From: Planctomycetaceae bacterium
GTDB taxonomy: Bacteria; Planctomycetota; Planctomycetia; Planctomycetales; Planctomycetaceae
DNA length: 64,000 nt
Assembly (NCBI GenBank): GCA_014762625.1
Contig: JABURQ010000174.1
Coordinates: 1-64,000, forward strand
Direction of reading: 5' to 3'
The notes under the pieces are model-generated. The model had not been told where the DNA came from. It saw only the letters and a list, made by a program, of their open reading frames with translations, and searched no databases. Positions within the stretch are counted from its first letter, which is position 1. Every line of letters begins with the position of its first letter. Both the position numbers and the translations under genes were made by a program. This document shows, piece after piece, positions 37,560-46,482 of this stretch.

Positions 37560-39722
37560 CTATTTCTGACGTTCGCGCATCACGGCCCGAAAGACACGGT
37601 CGAATAGCTTGGCGTCTTCCTCATAATTCCCTGTATTCGTGAGATCACGCATTTTCATATGCGGTCCGGAAACGGGTGAGGATTGCGAATCGACCCGGTC
37701 CGATTGGGATGAGGCCGATTCCTCAGGTTGTTGGGCGTTATAGCGATTGAGATTCGCTGGTTGGTCCGCTTCCTCTTCAGTCGGTTTCCAGGAGATCGGG
37801 AACATCGGCTGAGCCGTCGTGGGATGCGCCTGGTCTATGCGTAGTTTTTGCCCGACCGGAGGTTGATAGGGATTCGCCTCGCTCGACGATTGTGGCACAT
37901 CCGTGGCGGCGTCGATTTCGGGAGGTTCGACTTGATCGGCCAGGGCCGAGTGACGAACCCTGCGAGCTTGTTCCTGTAGTAGTTCTCGCATCAATGGGCT
38001 GTCCATGATGGACTGCGGGATCGATTTCATCGGTTCCGGGCGAGAGGGCTCGGAAACGGATTCCAGAACATCGGACTCTTCCGCAGGCATGACGTCTTCC
38101 ACAATGGTCGCCGGAGGCTCCTCGACAACATCCACCTTCCGAGGTTCCTCCTTGGTGACGTCAGCTTCCGGTTCGACGGTTTTCTCAGGAAGAACGTTTT
38201 CGGGGGCGGCTGTCGGTTCGGCGTGGCTTGCTGCCAGTTCCTCAGGCGGAACTGTTTCCGTCTGCGGCGAGTTGGAAGAATCGATGGGTGATTCTTCGAT
38301 CGTCGCAGTCGCAGCAACCCAGGGTTGGCGGTCGTGAGACGTTTGCACCGTTTCGCTGTCTGGTTGGTCGCTGGCGACATATCGCTTTAACATTCTCGCC
38401 GACTGACGTTCGCGAATGAACCAGGCGACTCCGAACAGGGAAACGATAATCAGAAAGCTCACCAGATACGTCGTCTGCTGGGAAGAGAGCAGAGCGTTTG
38501 GTTTGTCGTTTGCAGGAATGGTCAGATCGAGCACTTCGCCGGCAGGCATCTCTGTGTCACTCGATTCCATTTCCTGGAAGGCTTGCTGGAAGGCTTGCTG
38601 GAAGGCGTCAAACTGCTCGGCGTCGTCCATTTGAGTTGTTAGTTCCGCCGGTGATTCAGAAGTCTCTTCGGACAACGTTGAAGACTCGGGTGATGAGGCG
38701 GTCTCGACTGACTGGGAGGACGACTGCGTGGGCTGTTCCCGAACGCGGGCGTTGATTTTGGGAAGTGACGCTTCGCCGACATATTCGACGGATCGGATGG
38801 GAGACTCATTCGAGGCGACTTTCCAATTCTCCGAGCCTGTCACTCGAACGGCGGGCGGCAACTCGGGGAGTCTGTCGCGGGCGATTGATTGCGGTTGAAA
38901 CGTCAGAATCGTTCCGGAAAGAATCGTGTTCGGGGCCATTTCCGCCTGAGCGGGGATGGACTTGGCATTAGGCGGCGGTGTGTTGACCAGTCCTGCCATC
39001 GCCGAAATATCCTGTTGCATCAATTCCAGCAGCCCCGCCAGCCGTGCGTTTTCCGGCTTGACTGTAAACAGCACAGGGCGATCGAGAATGTTCAGTAGAA
39101 CGATTTGGGTAGGGGCATTGAGATCGTTGAGCGAGCGACCGGAATCGTTTAGGCCCAGGTTCTGGTAATATTTGATTGGAGTTTCCGCCAGCAGGATGTC
39201 GCCGTCGGCAAACTGAAATTGAAGATCGCGTCGCGGCTCGAGCTCCTGGCGTTTCAAGCCCGCAGGGGTTTGGCGAAAGAGGTAAAATTCGCGACCGCTG
39301 TAAGAAGTCAGCCCGCCGGCGTATTCGCCGATCAGTTGTTCGAAGGACGGCAGCTCGTGGGTAAACTCAAACACGCCCGGCTTACCGACCTGTCCGATCA
39401 CGGTGATGTATTTGGACTTCTTCTCCGAGATCGCCGTCTGGACTCTGCTGTTGTCAGTTTGATCGTCGCTCTCGGTCGACGAATAAAAAGGGCTTTCGTC
39501 CTGAGCGGGCGTTTTTTGACTGGGAGCCGGGGAAGACTTCTCCGGGACAGGCGTCTGTTCGGCGGCAGCCGAGGTGTCACCTTTAGGGGATTGAATCACC
39601 GACATTTTCCCGCCACCGGAATTGCCAATCACGTTGTTCGATTGCGCGGAGAGCCGGTCAGCTCCCGACACGAGCACGAGGATCAGAGAAAACAACGATA
39701 ATCGGACGAGCGGACGCGTCAT
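37560..39722 (-). CDS. Exported membrane protein with SLBB-like domain and repeat-rich tail
   Basis: A 720-residue protein. Residues 1-27 are a signal peptide; then a Ser/Pro/Gln-rich linker. The segment KYITVIGQVGKPGVFEFTHELPSFEQLIGEYAGGLT is SLBB-like (as in polysaccharide export proteins). One membrane helix lies near residue 430 (TTYLVSFLIIVSLFGVAWFI), followed by a 260-residue Pro/Glu/Ser-rich tail on the other side. Just before the helix a 12-base tandem repeat encodes repeated FQQA units. The ATG at 39722 has AAAAGGGG upstream; the one at 39755 adds eleven residues without benefit. Bitopic architecture suggests a link between envelope and cytoplasm, but no function can be assigned. Confidence 0.75.
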   Translation of the reverse strand: MTRPLVRLSLFSLILVLVSGADRLSAQSNNVIGNSGGGKMSVIQSPKGDTSAAAEQTPVPEKSSPAPSQKTPAQDESPFYSSTESDDQTDNSRVQTAISEKKSKYITVIGQVGKPGVFEFTHELPSFEQLIGEYAGGLTSYSGREFYLFRQTPAGLKRQELEPRRDLQFQFADGDILLAETPIKYYQNLGLNDSGRSLNDLNAPTQIVLLNILDRPVLFTVKPENARLAGLLELMQQDISAMAGLVNTPPPNAKSIPAQAEMAPNTILSGTILTFQPQSIARDRLPELPPAVRVTGSENWKVASNESPIRSVEYVGEASLPKINARVREQPTQSSSQSVETASSPESSTLSEETSESPAELTTQMDDAEQFDAFQQAFQQAFQEMESSDTEMPAGEVLDLTIPANDKPNALLSSQQTTYLVSFLIIVSLFGVAWFIRERQSARMLKRYVASDQPDSETVQTSHDRQPWVAATATIEESPIDSSNSPQTETVPPEELAASHAEPTAAPENVLPEKTVEPEADVTKEEPRKVDVVEEPPATIVEDVMPAEESDVLESVSEPSRPEPMKSIPQSIMDSPLMRELLQEQARRVRHSALADQVEPPEIDAATDVPQSSSEANPYQPPVGQKLRIDQAHPTTAQPMFPISWKPTEEEADQPANLNRYNAQQPEESASSQSDRVDSQSSPVSGPHMKMRDLTNTGNYEEDAKLFDRVFRAVMRERQK
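38574..38606. repeat. 12-base tandem repeat in the coding sequence
   Basis: The unit CTGGAAGGCTTG occurs twice perfectly plus nine bases of a third copy. On the minus strand it encodes repeated FQQA in the SLBB-like protein. It is a likely site of length variation between strains, always in multiples of four residues. Confidence 0.85.
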
Positions 39723-40049
39723 CACGTGCCCCTTTTTTCGGAGGACAATTCCCACACAACCTCGGCGCGAGGTTCGCTATAATCCTTAAAATCGGCACAA
39801 TCTCACTCCGACCTGAGCCCGAATTTTGAATTCGCGGCAAAGAAACCGAAAAATACGACAGTCCTAACTCCTTGTCTGGACGGCAAATACGAGTGAGTGG
39901 ACGTCAGAGCTGAACGGGGACATAATGAGATTAGAGACCCGTGAATTCGCAGCGTGTGAGCTAGGTTACTGATCTGAAGTCGGGAACTCTCAAAATCAGA
40001 GAACAGAACTTCGGTCAAATTCAATGCATTCAAATACTGAGGACGATTT
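39723..40049. other. Divergent intergenic region upstream of the Cys-rich peptide operon
   Basis: No gene is visible. The region must hold the promoters of the SLBB-like gene (minus strand) and the Cys-rich precursor (plus strand). I found no convincing sigma-70 or ECF promoter by eye. The precursor ATG at 40050 has GAGGA 7 bases upstream. Confidence 0.55.
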
Positions 40050-40508
40050 ATGAAACGGAATGAACTCAATCGCAGAGATTTCAGTAAATGGTCGGTCGCC
40101 GCGCTCGGCGGACTGGTCGCCGGAACAACCGCCGGTTGCGGCGGAAACGCCGAAACCCCGACGGGAGGAGACGCTGGCGGCGAATCATCTGATGCGGCCG
40201 GACCTGAGACGACGGAAGTCGCCGCACATGCCTGTCGCGGATTGAATGATTGCAAAACGGCCAGCAATGAATGCCGAGGCCAGGGGACCTGTGCCACCGA
40301 GGCCTGGCACCACGATTGTGCAGGCATGAATGACTGCAAAGGGCAAGGTGGTTGTGGAGAAAATCCGCTCGCCAATACATGTGAGGGAAAAGGAAGCTGT
40401 GCTATTCCTTTGATGGATGCGGCTTGGGATAAAGCCCGCAAGAGTATGGAAGCCAAGTGGGAGGAAGCCGGCAAAGAGTTCGGTTCCGCTCCCGCCCAGG
40501 CCAGCTGA
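40050..40508 (+). CDS. Tat-exported Cys-rich peptide, likely precursor of a bufferin-like modified peptide
   Basis: A 152-residue protein. The N-terminus has a twin-arginine signal (RRDFSKW, residues 8-14), a hydrophobic stretch and a possible lipobox ending TTAGC with Cys30. A Gly/Ser/Asp linker leads into a core (residues 62-117) with nine cysteines arranged in five CxGxxxC units: CRGLNDC, CRGQGTC, CAGMNDC, CKGQGGC and CEGKGSC, two of which share Cys96. A charged helical tail (KARKSMEAKWEEAGKEF) ends it. The next genes encode a DUF692 (MNIO) enzyme and its DUF2063 partner, which modify Cys in such precursors in known RiPP systems. It could become a periplasmic or membrane-tethered copper- or iron-binding peptide; the metal and the modification are inferred. 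Confidence 0.85.
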   Translation: MKRNELNRRDFSKWSVAALGGLVAGTTAGCGGNAETPTGGDAGGESSDAAGPETTEVAAHACRGLNDCKTASNECRGQGTCATEAWHHDCAGMNDCKGQGGCGENPLANTCEGKGSCAIPLMDAAWDKARKSMEAKWEEAGKEFGSAPAQAS

Positions 40509-40541
40509 TCCTATTTTGGGAGAAGCGGTCGAATCAAACTG

Positions 40542-40576
40542 GGGACCGGGGACGTGTTGTCTCGGTCCCTTTTTTT
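40542..40576 (+). terminator. Intrinsic terminator/attenuator between precursor and modifying genes
   Basis: GGGACCG (40542-40549 region) and CGGTCCC form a strong stem with inner GAC/GTC pairs, followed by seven T at 40570-40576. It lies 34 bases after the precursor stop and 39 bases before the DUF692 start. It would give much more precursor mRNA than enzyme mRNA, with partial read-through. Confidence 0.8.
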
Positions 40577-40614
40577 GTCATTGAAATATGTCATTGTGAA
40601 CAGGAGCGTCGATC

Positions 40615-41544
40615 GTGGCTGCGGAAGCACGCTTGGGGCATCCGAATCTGGGCCTGGGGGTCGGATTACGGCATGTCCATTTCCGACACATTACGGAGAA
40701 CTGGCCCGACGTGGACTGGTTTGAGGTGATCTCCGAAAACTTTATGGACACACGGGGACGCCCGCGCGATATTCTGGACCGGGTCGCCGAACGCTATCCG
40801 GTCGTGATGCACGGCGTCTCGATGTCGATCGGAAGTACCGATCCCTTGAATCGGGACTACCTCGCGCGGCTGAAACGTCTCGCGGACGACATTCAGCCAG
40901 TCTGGATTTCCGACCATGTCTGCTGGACGGGAGTTGCCGGACGGAATTCGCACGACCTGTTACCGATCCCCTATAACGAAGAATCGTTGTCGCACGTGGT
41001 GCAGCGGATCCGCACCGTGCAGGAGATCCTCGAACGTCCGCTGGTGCTCGAGAATCCGAGCAGCTACGTCACGTTTCAGGATTCCACGATGAGCGAGTGG
41101 GAGTTCATCACGCGGATGGCGGAGGAAGCCGATTGCGGACTCCTGCTCGACGTCAATAATGTCTACGTCTCCGCTTACAACCACGATTTCGATCCCGACG
41201 TATTTCTGCAATCCCTACCCCACGAACGGATCGTGCAATTCCATCTGGCCGGGCATTTGAACTGCGGCACTCACTGCATCGACACGCATGACGGCCGCGT
41301 GATCGATGACGTCTGGGAGCTGTACCGAAAAGCGCACGAGTTAACGGGAGGCGTCTCGACATTGCTGGAATGGGACGCCAACATTCCCTCTTTCGATGAG
41401 ATGCACGCCGAAGTTCTCAAAGCGCGTCAGTTCCTCCAAGGGGGGACCTCCGGTCGTGTCCCGCAAGAGAAAGACGTCAGCGATCACGACACTTCCACCG
41501 TGCCACATCCGATTAACTATTACGTGGGGTCGGAGGCGGAATGA
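40615..41544 (+). CDS. DUF692 (MNIO) multinuclear iron oxygenase, BufB-like
   Basis: A 309-residue TIM-barrel DUF692 protein. These MNIO enzymes use two or three iron ions and oxygen to rebuild cysteine residues of precursor peptides (MbnB, TglH and the bufferin enzyme BufB). Candidate metal ligands match the family: WFEVISENF (Glu37, Glu41), VMHGVSM (His66), ISDHVCW (His101), LVLENPSSY (Glu146), [15 protein letters not shown] (Asp179, Asn181, His190), QFHLAGH (His210, His214), DTHD (Asp223, His225) and LLEWD (Glu252). The GTG start at 40615 has AGGAG 8 bases upstream. It overlaps the downstream DUF2063 gene by 4 bases. The reaction on its Cys-rich substrate is inferred. Confidence 0.94.
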   Translation: MAAEARLGHPNLGLGVGLRHVHFRHITENWPDVDWFEVISENFMDTRGRPRDILDRVAERYPVVMHGVSMSIGSTDPLNRDYLARLKRLADDIQPVWISDHVCWTGVAGRNSHDLLPIPYNEESLSHVVQRIRTVQEILERPLVLENPSSYVTFQDSTMSEWEFITRMAEEADCGLLLDVNNVYVSAYNHDFDPDVFLQSLPHERIVQFHLAGHLNCGTHCIDTHDGRVIDDVWELYRKAHELTGGVSTLLEWDANIPSFDEMHAEVLKARQFLQGGTSGRVPQEKDVSDHDTSTVPHPINYYVGSEAE

Positions 41545-42413
41545 ATCAGCATTCACCGCGCTCGCTAGAGTCGCTCCAGCAGTGGTTTCAATCGGTCATC
41601 ACGCATCCCGAAGGAGTCCCGGCGGGGATCGAATCGGCGCGCGGGCTGATTGACATCTCGACCGACGATCTGGGATCCGTGGTTCCTGATTGCGGTCAAC
41701 TCGACGCCCTCGGCAAGGTGCAGGTCTATGGCAACGCCTACTTCGCCCGCTTGATAGAATGTCTCGGGGAAGAGTTCCCCGCCGTCAAAACCGCTCTCGG
41801 CGACGAGACGTTTCAGTCCTTCGCCTTTTCGTACCTTCAGCAATGTCCCTCCATCAGTTACACCCTGGCCGACCTCGGACGCCGGTTTCCCGAGTTCCTC
41901 GAACAGACCAAACCGCACGACGCGGGGGAACTCGGCTGGGCCGACTTTCTGATCGACCTCGCCCGTCTCGAATGGCACTACAGCGAAATCTTCAACGCGG
42001 CGGGAACCGAGACGACTCCCACTCTCTCCCCCGAAAGGCTCCAGACTCTCACACCCGAGCAATTCGCTTCCTGTCGATTGCAACCCGCTCCCTGTGTGCG
42101 GCTCGACCAGTTTCGTTTCCCGGTTCACGAGTACGCGACGGCGATCCGCAAGAAACAGGAATCGCCCCCCTTTCCCCAGCCGGAGACGACTTTTCTGGTG
42201 ATGACCCGTCGTCATTACATCGTCCGGCGGGTATCGGTCAGCGAAGCGGAATATTCGGTGCTGCAAGCGATTCTGCAGTCCGGCAACGAACCGATTGGAG
42301 CGATTCTCGATCGGGCGTCCGAGCAGTGGTCAGCAGCGATGCAACGCGACCTGCAATCGTGGTTTGCCAACTGGTCCGCGGCCGGTTATTTCGTCACGGT
42401 TGAAGAGGTGTAA
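41541..42413 (+). CDS. DUF2063 (HvfC/BufC-like) partner protein
   Basis: A 290-residue protein. The N-terminal half is the DUF2063 domain that assists MNIO enzymes: [77 protein letters not shown]. The C-terminal half contains [16 protein letters not shown]-type helices and a mixed alpha/beta region. In known systems the partner recognises the leader of the precursor peptide and presents it to the enzyme. Its ATG overlaps the DUF692 stop, so the two are made in fixed ratio. It completes the three-gene set precursor-DUF692-DUF2063. Confidence 0.9.
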   Translation: MNQHSPRSLESLQQWFQSVITHPEGVPAGIESARGLIDISTDDLGSVVPDCGQLDALGKVQVYGNAYFARLIECLGEEFPAVKTALGDETFQSFAFSYLQQCPSISYTLADLGRRFPEFLEQTKPHDAGELGWADFLIDLARLEWHYSEIFNAAGTETTPTLSPERLQTLTPEQFASCRLQPAPCVRLDQFRFPVHEYATAIRKKQESPPFPQPETTFLVMTRRHYIVRRVSVSEAEYSVLQAILQSGNEPIGAILDRASEQWSAAMQRDLQSWFANWSAAGYFVTVEEV

Positions 42414-42659
42414 GAAACGAGCCTGCTGTGAGTTGATTGAGACAGCCTGCGGGTGCTCCAGTGTGTCGAGTTGACTCTCGGTGTTCTCGCTGTCGGTGAA
42501 CTATCTGCTCTCGGGGATCATTGAGACCTTCTTAACAAATAGATCAGTTTTTGAAAGGCAGACCCGAATCTCACCTGGCAGAGAATCTGACCTCCGTCGC
42601 CAAAGCTCCGCCTCTCGAAATTCAAGAGCGTGTGGGCCGGGTGCTTGTTTGAAAAAGTA

Positions 42660-44936
42660 TCACTGGCTTTGCAGTTGCTGGAGGTACGTGATCCGCAGAG
42701 GGGTCAAACCCGATTGAGGATCGATTTGCTGACTTTGAGTCAGTGCTTGAACGGCAACCGCATGGTCTCCAACTTCGATCGCCACACACCCCAGGTAAAA
42801 CAAAAGCTCTGATCGCAATTCCAGCGGCAGATTCCCTTGCTCGACCAGAGAGTACATCGACTTGGCGAGTTCCTCCAGTGGTTGATCCAGTGAGGAGAGA
42901 ATCACAGAGTAAAACGGTCTGTGGGTCGGATCGAGATGCTCAATCTGATCGCGAGCCGCTACGGTGTTTCCCGCTCTCAAATAAAAACGGATCAAACCCT
43001 CTTCACTCATTTCACTGTAATCAGTGCGTTCAGGTGGATTTGCCTCAAAATCTTTTTCCGTAACGAATGATGGGAAGAGTTGCTCTGCGACCGGTTCCAG
43101 TTCCAATCCTCGAAGACTCACAAGCAATCGTTCGGATTCCCGACTCGTCCAGCGTTTTTGTGCTGCCAGATTGCGAATCAACGTCAGGGCACGATATTCG
43201 TCCAGCAATGAATGCTGACCGGTGTTTCGATGCACTCGATAGGATAGCTCCAGGTAGGACCATGCCTGAATTTTTCGACTTTCGATCGACTGCTCAACCG
43301 GAAGCAAGTGGAGGGCTGCATAGGGAAGTCGAATCGAGTTCATGGCTCCCGCGATTTGCGTCGCCTCTGCTGGCGTTGAAGCGGCGATCACTTGGGGAGC
43401 AGGGGGGGGAGTCTGTGGCCCGGGCCATTCCAGGTTCAGAAATGTTCGACCGGCAGTTTGGACCTGTTGCCTGAAAGTGGGATCATCAGCATGTCCGAAA
43501 TAAGTCGCCTGTCCATCAATGCCTATCATTTTCCAATGAGGACTCAGCGAGAGGTCCCGAATCGCATCCTGTTCTGCGGTATCTGCAACGACTAACAGAG
43601 GTTTCCAGTCTTTGATTCGATGTAAGTAACCCCCGAAATTCTGGTCCGTACGAAAATATAACAACGCTCGCATCTCTTTGAGATCGCGTGTCAATGCTGC
43701 ATATTCTGCGTAGTCTTGTCCGTAAAGATCCCACCGGTTATCGATGACGGGGGGATACTGTTCCGTCGTTTGAACATCAAGCCATTCGGAACAGCGGTCA
43801 AGATCGAGCAGCAGAGCGGGGCCCTCGCTCTTCCATTCCAGAGGATCGATTCGATGTACCGCCAATGTACCTTCGAAAAGATATTGACGAACGATTGTTC
43901 CCGGCCCCGACAGTTTTAACAGGCAGACTCCAGCGATCGAAAGAGTTGCCCCGACACGCATCATTTTTACACGCTTTATGGAAATCCCCGATCTTTCCTC
44001 GATTGAAGAGGTAGTGCTTAGACAGAGCAGAGAAGCCACAACACTCAGCCAGAGATAGTATCCACAAAGCAGACCGAGCAGAGTGAACAGGAACAGACAA
44101 GTGACGACAGTCAGAGGCCTGTCGATTCCTGATATCGCGTGGTACCAACACGTCAGAAGAGTCAGCACGAGCATCATATGCTCGAGCGTCGGAACACCTG
44201 ATCCAAATACAGGGGTCAGGGAGTCCAACAACTCTGGATAGACAGGAGTCGTCACCGCGCTCCAGGGACGTAGCAGTGTTTTCCAAAGGCCGGTCGCCAT
44301 ACCTCCGGTGAAGAGCAAAAGGAAGCTGCCTACGGTTCCCAAAAAACCAGATTGCACAAACCGTCTTTGGGAGTCTCCGGTAAGCCACCATGGAATGAAG
44401 AGTATAATCCAGAACAGACATACGATACTGATTTCGAGCGTTGTGAAAACTGCGATCGCAACAATGAGTATCAACAACGGCCCCACGAATTTATCCTGTG
44501 TGTCACTTCGAGCACGCAGCAAGACATACAGAAGTGCTAGAAGAAGCAGTGCCGTCAGCATATGCCAATCTTCAAACCCGTAACTGAGAGAGATCAGTGC
44601 GATTATTGCCGTACCCGTTCCAATACGCGCCGCCAATGATTGGGCCAGAAATCCAATGCAGAGTGAACCCAGGCAAACCATCAAAGGATAAGCGATGCTT
44701 CCCCAATTCCGGGTCCACTCAATCTGAGTTGCCGGAATGTGCCAATCTCCCGGTTCGCTGAGAATTGTCTGCCCCGTCGTCGGCATCAGAATTGACCGTC
44801 CACTCGGCAAGGAAGGGTGAAAGCTGAGAATGACTAACCCGGAGAGCAAGCACCACCGAATAGGGATTTTGTATCTCTGTCGGACGTCCTCAGGCTTGCG
44901 GGAATCGACCGTAGGTCTGTGCGTGGTATGATTCAT
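42660..44936 (-). CDS. Large multi-pass membrane protein with C-terminal TPR-like domain
   Basis: A 758-residue protein. About ten membrane helices occupy residues 25-350 (for example LLLLALLYVLLRARS, FVGPLLILIVAIAVFTTLEISIVCLFWIILFIPWWL, FLFTLLGLLCGYYLWLSVVASLLCLS), giving a layout like that of GT-C glycosyltransferases or O-antigen ligases, although I see no catalytic motif. A soluble middle domain (about 370-520) and a TPR-like tail follow (LIRFYLRAGNTVAARDQIEHLDP, LLFYLGCVAIEVGDHAVAVQALTQSQQIDPQSG). It is one base downstream of the seven-heme cytochrome gene and surely cotranscribed. Function is unknown. Confidence 0.7.
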   Translation of the reverse strand: MNHTTHRPTVDSRKPEDVRQRYKIPIRWCLLSGLVILSFHPSLPSGRSILMPTTGQTILSEPGDWHIPATQIEWTRNWGSIAYPLMVCLGSLCIGFLAQSLAARIGTGTAIIALISLSYGFEDWHMLTALLLLALLYVLLRARSDTQDKFVGPLLILIVAIAVFTTLEISIVCLFWIILFIPWWLTGDSQRRFVQSGFLGTVGSFLLLFTGGMATGLWKTLLRPWSAVTTPVYPELLDSLTPVFGSGVPTLEHMMLVLTLLTCWYHAISGIDRPLTVVTCLFLFTLLGLLCGYYLWLSVVASLLCLSTTSSIEERSGISIKRVKMMRVGATLSIAGVCLLKLSGPGTIVRQYLFEGTLAVHRIDPLEWKSEGPALLLDLDRCSEWLDVQTTEQYPPVIDNRWDLYGQDYAEYAALTRDLKEMRALLYFRTDQNFGGYLHRIKDWKPLLVVADTAEQDAIRDLSLSPHWKMIGIDGQATYFGHADDPTFRQQVQTAGRTFLNLEWPGPQTPPPAPQVIAASTPAEATQIAGAMNSIRLPYAALHLLPVEQSIESRKIQAWSYLELSYRVHRNTGQHSLLDEYRALTLIRNLAAQKRWTSRESERLLVSLRGLELEPVAEQLFPSFVTEKDFEANPPERTDYSEMSEEGLIRFYLRAGNTVAARDQIEHLDPTHRPFYSVILSSLDQPLEELAKSMYSLVEQGNLPLELRSELLFYLGCVAIEVGDHAVAVQALTQSQQIDPQSGLTPLRITYLQQLQSQ

Positions 44937-44937
44937 C

Positions 44938-46035
44938 TCAATTTACAGTCTCCGACGAGAAGTCAGGCATACGAATCCAGTGATCGGTAAATTGAATGTT
45001 CTCGAAGACCTGCACTTTGGGCATATGACACTCCAAGCAGTTGTCCCGATGACCTGCCGAACACAGAACGTGATGATCCTGTTGCGGATCGTGGCATTGC
45101 ACACATTGCCAGATTCCGCTGGAGTTCTGCATGCTGAGTGGTTGATGGGGATTATGACAGGTGACACAGGTTAATTGGGGAGAATTCTTAAAGCACGGTG
45201 ATTGCACCAGTCCTACCGGTTGAAAGCGGACAATGTCGGGGTTGCCGGGAGTAATTTCCTCCGGTTTTTGATCCTCGGCGATACGATGGCATTCTCCACA
45301 TCGTTGAATCGATTCCAGCTGACTGGCAGCGGCCCAGAAACCTTCCTGGATCTCGCCTTCCGACTCGACGTGAGCTTGACGGGGGCCGTGGCAACGTTGG
45401 CAGGTCACTCCCGAATGCAGCTCCTGAAAATCTGTCCGTCCTTCGTTCTGTGGCAGGACCGTCGAGTGACAGGAGAAACAGCGTCGCGCTTTGGGAGTAT
45501 CAAACAGGGTTCCCAAGGCGGCGAAATATCCTGTTCCTTTCTGTAATGATTGGCCTGGAGTAATATCAAAATCATCCGTTTCGTGATACCAGCTCCAACG
45601 AAACTCGATAAGATCTCGCTCTCCCCAGCTGTCGGGTAAAGTTCCCACCCAGGTTCTGGCATGAGTCCCTGAACCGAAGCACCAATCCAACTCCAAGTCT
45701 CGAATGGACGAACCCACCGTGCTGGACACGACGATCTCTTGCTGATCGATGTCGATAGTCAGCGCCTCATCTTTTTCAGAGGCGACTTGGCGAAATTCTT
45801 TGAGCAGCCTCAACGACTCAGGATCGGACGCGGACTGTAGAGTCCGAGCGTGACCGGTCTGCAAGAAGAATTCAGTTTGTTCAAAGTGACAATCTGCGCA
45901 AGAATCAGAGTCTGCCCACAATCGAGCTCGACCGAGTTGAGGTTCGGGGAGGGGGTGTGGATGCTTGGCTCGTCCCAGCAAGATAATGGTGATGAGCAAA
46001 ACAGCCAGAACTACTGGTGGCCATCGTTGTCCCAT
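44938..46035 (-). CDS. Seven-heme cytochrome c
   Basis: A 365-residue protein with an N-terminal membrane anchor or uncleaved signal (PVVLAVLLITIILLG). It has seven CxxCH heme c motifs: CADCH, CFSCH, CQRCH, CGECH, CVTCH, CVQCH and CLECH. The spacing, with a long gap of about 140 residues between the first and second hemes, resembles multiheme cytochromes of the NrfA/hydroxylamine oxidoreductase-related families, in which the hemes cluster in the second half. No Cys-Lys variant heme is seen. It acts outside the cytoplasm in electron transfer. It is cotranscribed with the large membrane protein downstream. Confidence 0.92.
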   Translation of the reverse strand: MGQRWPPVVLAVLLITIILLGRAKHPHPLPEPQLGRARLWADSDSCADCHFEQTEFFLQTGHARTLQSASDPESLRLLKEFRQVASEKDEALTIDIDQQEIVVSSTVGSSIRDLELDWCFGSGTHARTWVGTLPDSWGERDLIEFRWSWYHETDDFDITPGQSLQKGTGYFAALGTLFDTPKARRCFSCHSTVLPQNEGRTDFQELHSGVTCQRCHGPRQAHVESEGEIQEGFWAAASQLESIQRCGECHRIAEDQKPEEITPGNPDIVRFQPVGLVQSPCFKNSPQLTCVTCHNPHQPLSMQNSSGIWQCVQCHDPQQDHHVLCSAGHRDNCLECHMPKVQVFENIQFTDHWIRMPDFSSETVN

Positions 46036-46073
46036 GAGCTTGACAGATCAACATGTCCAGTGAGAACAAAGAA

Positions 46074-46107
46074 TCCGCCTTGAATATTCGAAAAGATTCA
46101 AGGCGGA
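46074..46107 (-). terminator. Hairpin terminator after the small lipoprotein gene
   Basis: Perfect 12-base arms TCCGCCTTGAAT and ATTCAAGGCGGA around a 10-base loop. Reading on the minus strand, the stem is followed by TTCTTTGTT. It ends the DUF1559-lipoprotein transcript and separates it from the cytochrome gene. Confidence 0.75.
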
Positions 46108-46165
46108 ACCTATATGCAATTTTTCTTAGCCCAGTCGCTAAGAAAGCGAAAGCCAAAATGAAGAA

Positions 46166-46366
46166 TCAGTCAACTCTTTCGCCCGGTGCATTGGCTTCTC
46201 GTTCTGCGGCCATTCCTTCATCAGACAGTTCATCGACTGCTGCTTCATCTTCTTCTAAAGGTGTGTCGGGGGCACCGGCTCCTGGATCTCCACCACCACA
46301 TCCCGGTAGCACACAAAAAGAGATTATGGCTAATGGGAGAATAAAAATAGTGGTTTTGAATTTCAT
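46166..46366 (-). CDS. Small lipoprotein, acidic
   Basis: A 66-residue lipoprotein: hydrophobic TIFILPLAIISFCVLPG before Cys23, then a Gly-rich and very acidic tail (TPLEEDEAAVDELSDEGMAAERE). The ATG at 46366 has GGAG seven bases upstream. Short lipoproteins of this kind often follow DUF1559 genes in Planctomycetes (from memory, not checked). Function is unknown; it may anchor or escort the prepilin-like protein. A hairpin separates it from the DUF1559 gene. Confidence 0.8.
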   Translation of the reverse strand: MKFKTTIFILPLAIISFCVLPGCGGGDPGAGAPDTPLEEDEAAVDELSDEGMAAEREANAPGERVD

Positions 46367-46416
46367 TTGAACGCTCCAATGTTCTGTATTGGTTGTAATT
46401 AATTTGCTGAAATGAA

Positions 46417-46463
46417 GAGAGGCCGCCAAAAATGCTGTTGAACAGCACTCCTGGCAACCTCTC
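46417..46463 (-). promoter_or_regulatory. Branched hairpin between the DUF1559 and lipoprotein genes
   Basis: GAGAGG..GCCA (46417-46428) pairs with TGGC..CCTCTC (46452-46463), enclosing a second hairpin TGCTGTT-GAACAGCA (46433-46447). It lies between two genes in one direction and could act as attenuator, processing site or stabiliser of the DUF1559 mRNA. Confidence 0.5.
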
Positions 46464-46482
46464 TGAGATTAAAGAAAAAGCA

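Noticed and set aside
39976-40020. ECF-type promoter before the Cys-rich peptide
   Set aside because: A GGAAC and a GTC occur, but about 26 bases apart, too far for a normal ECF promoter.
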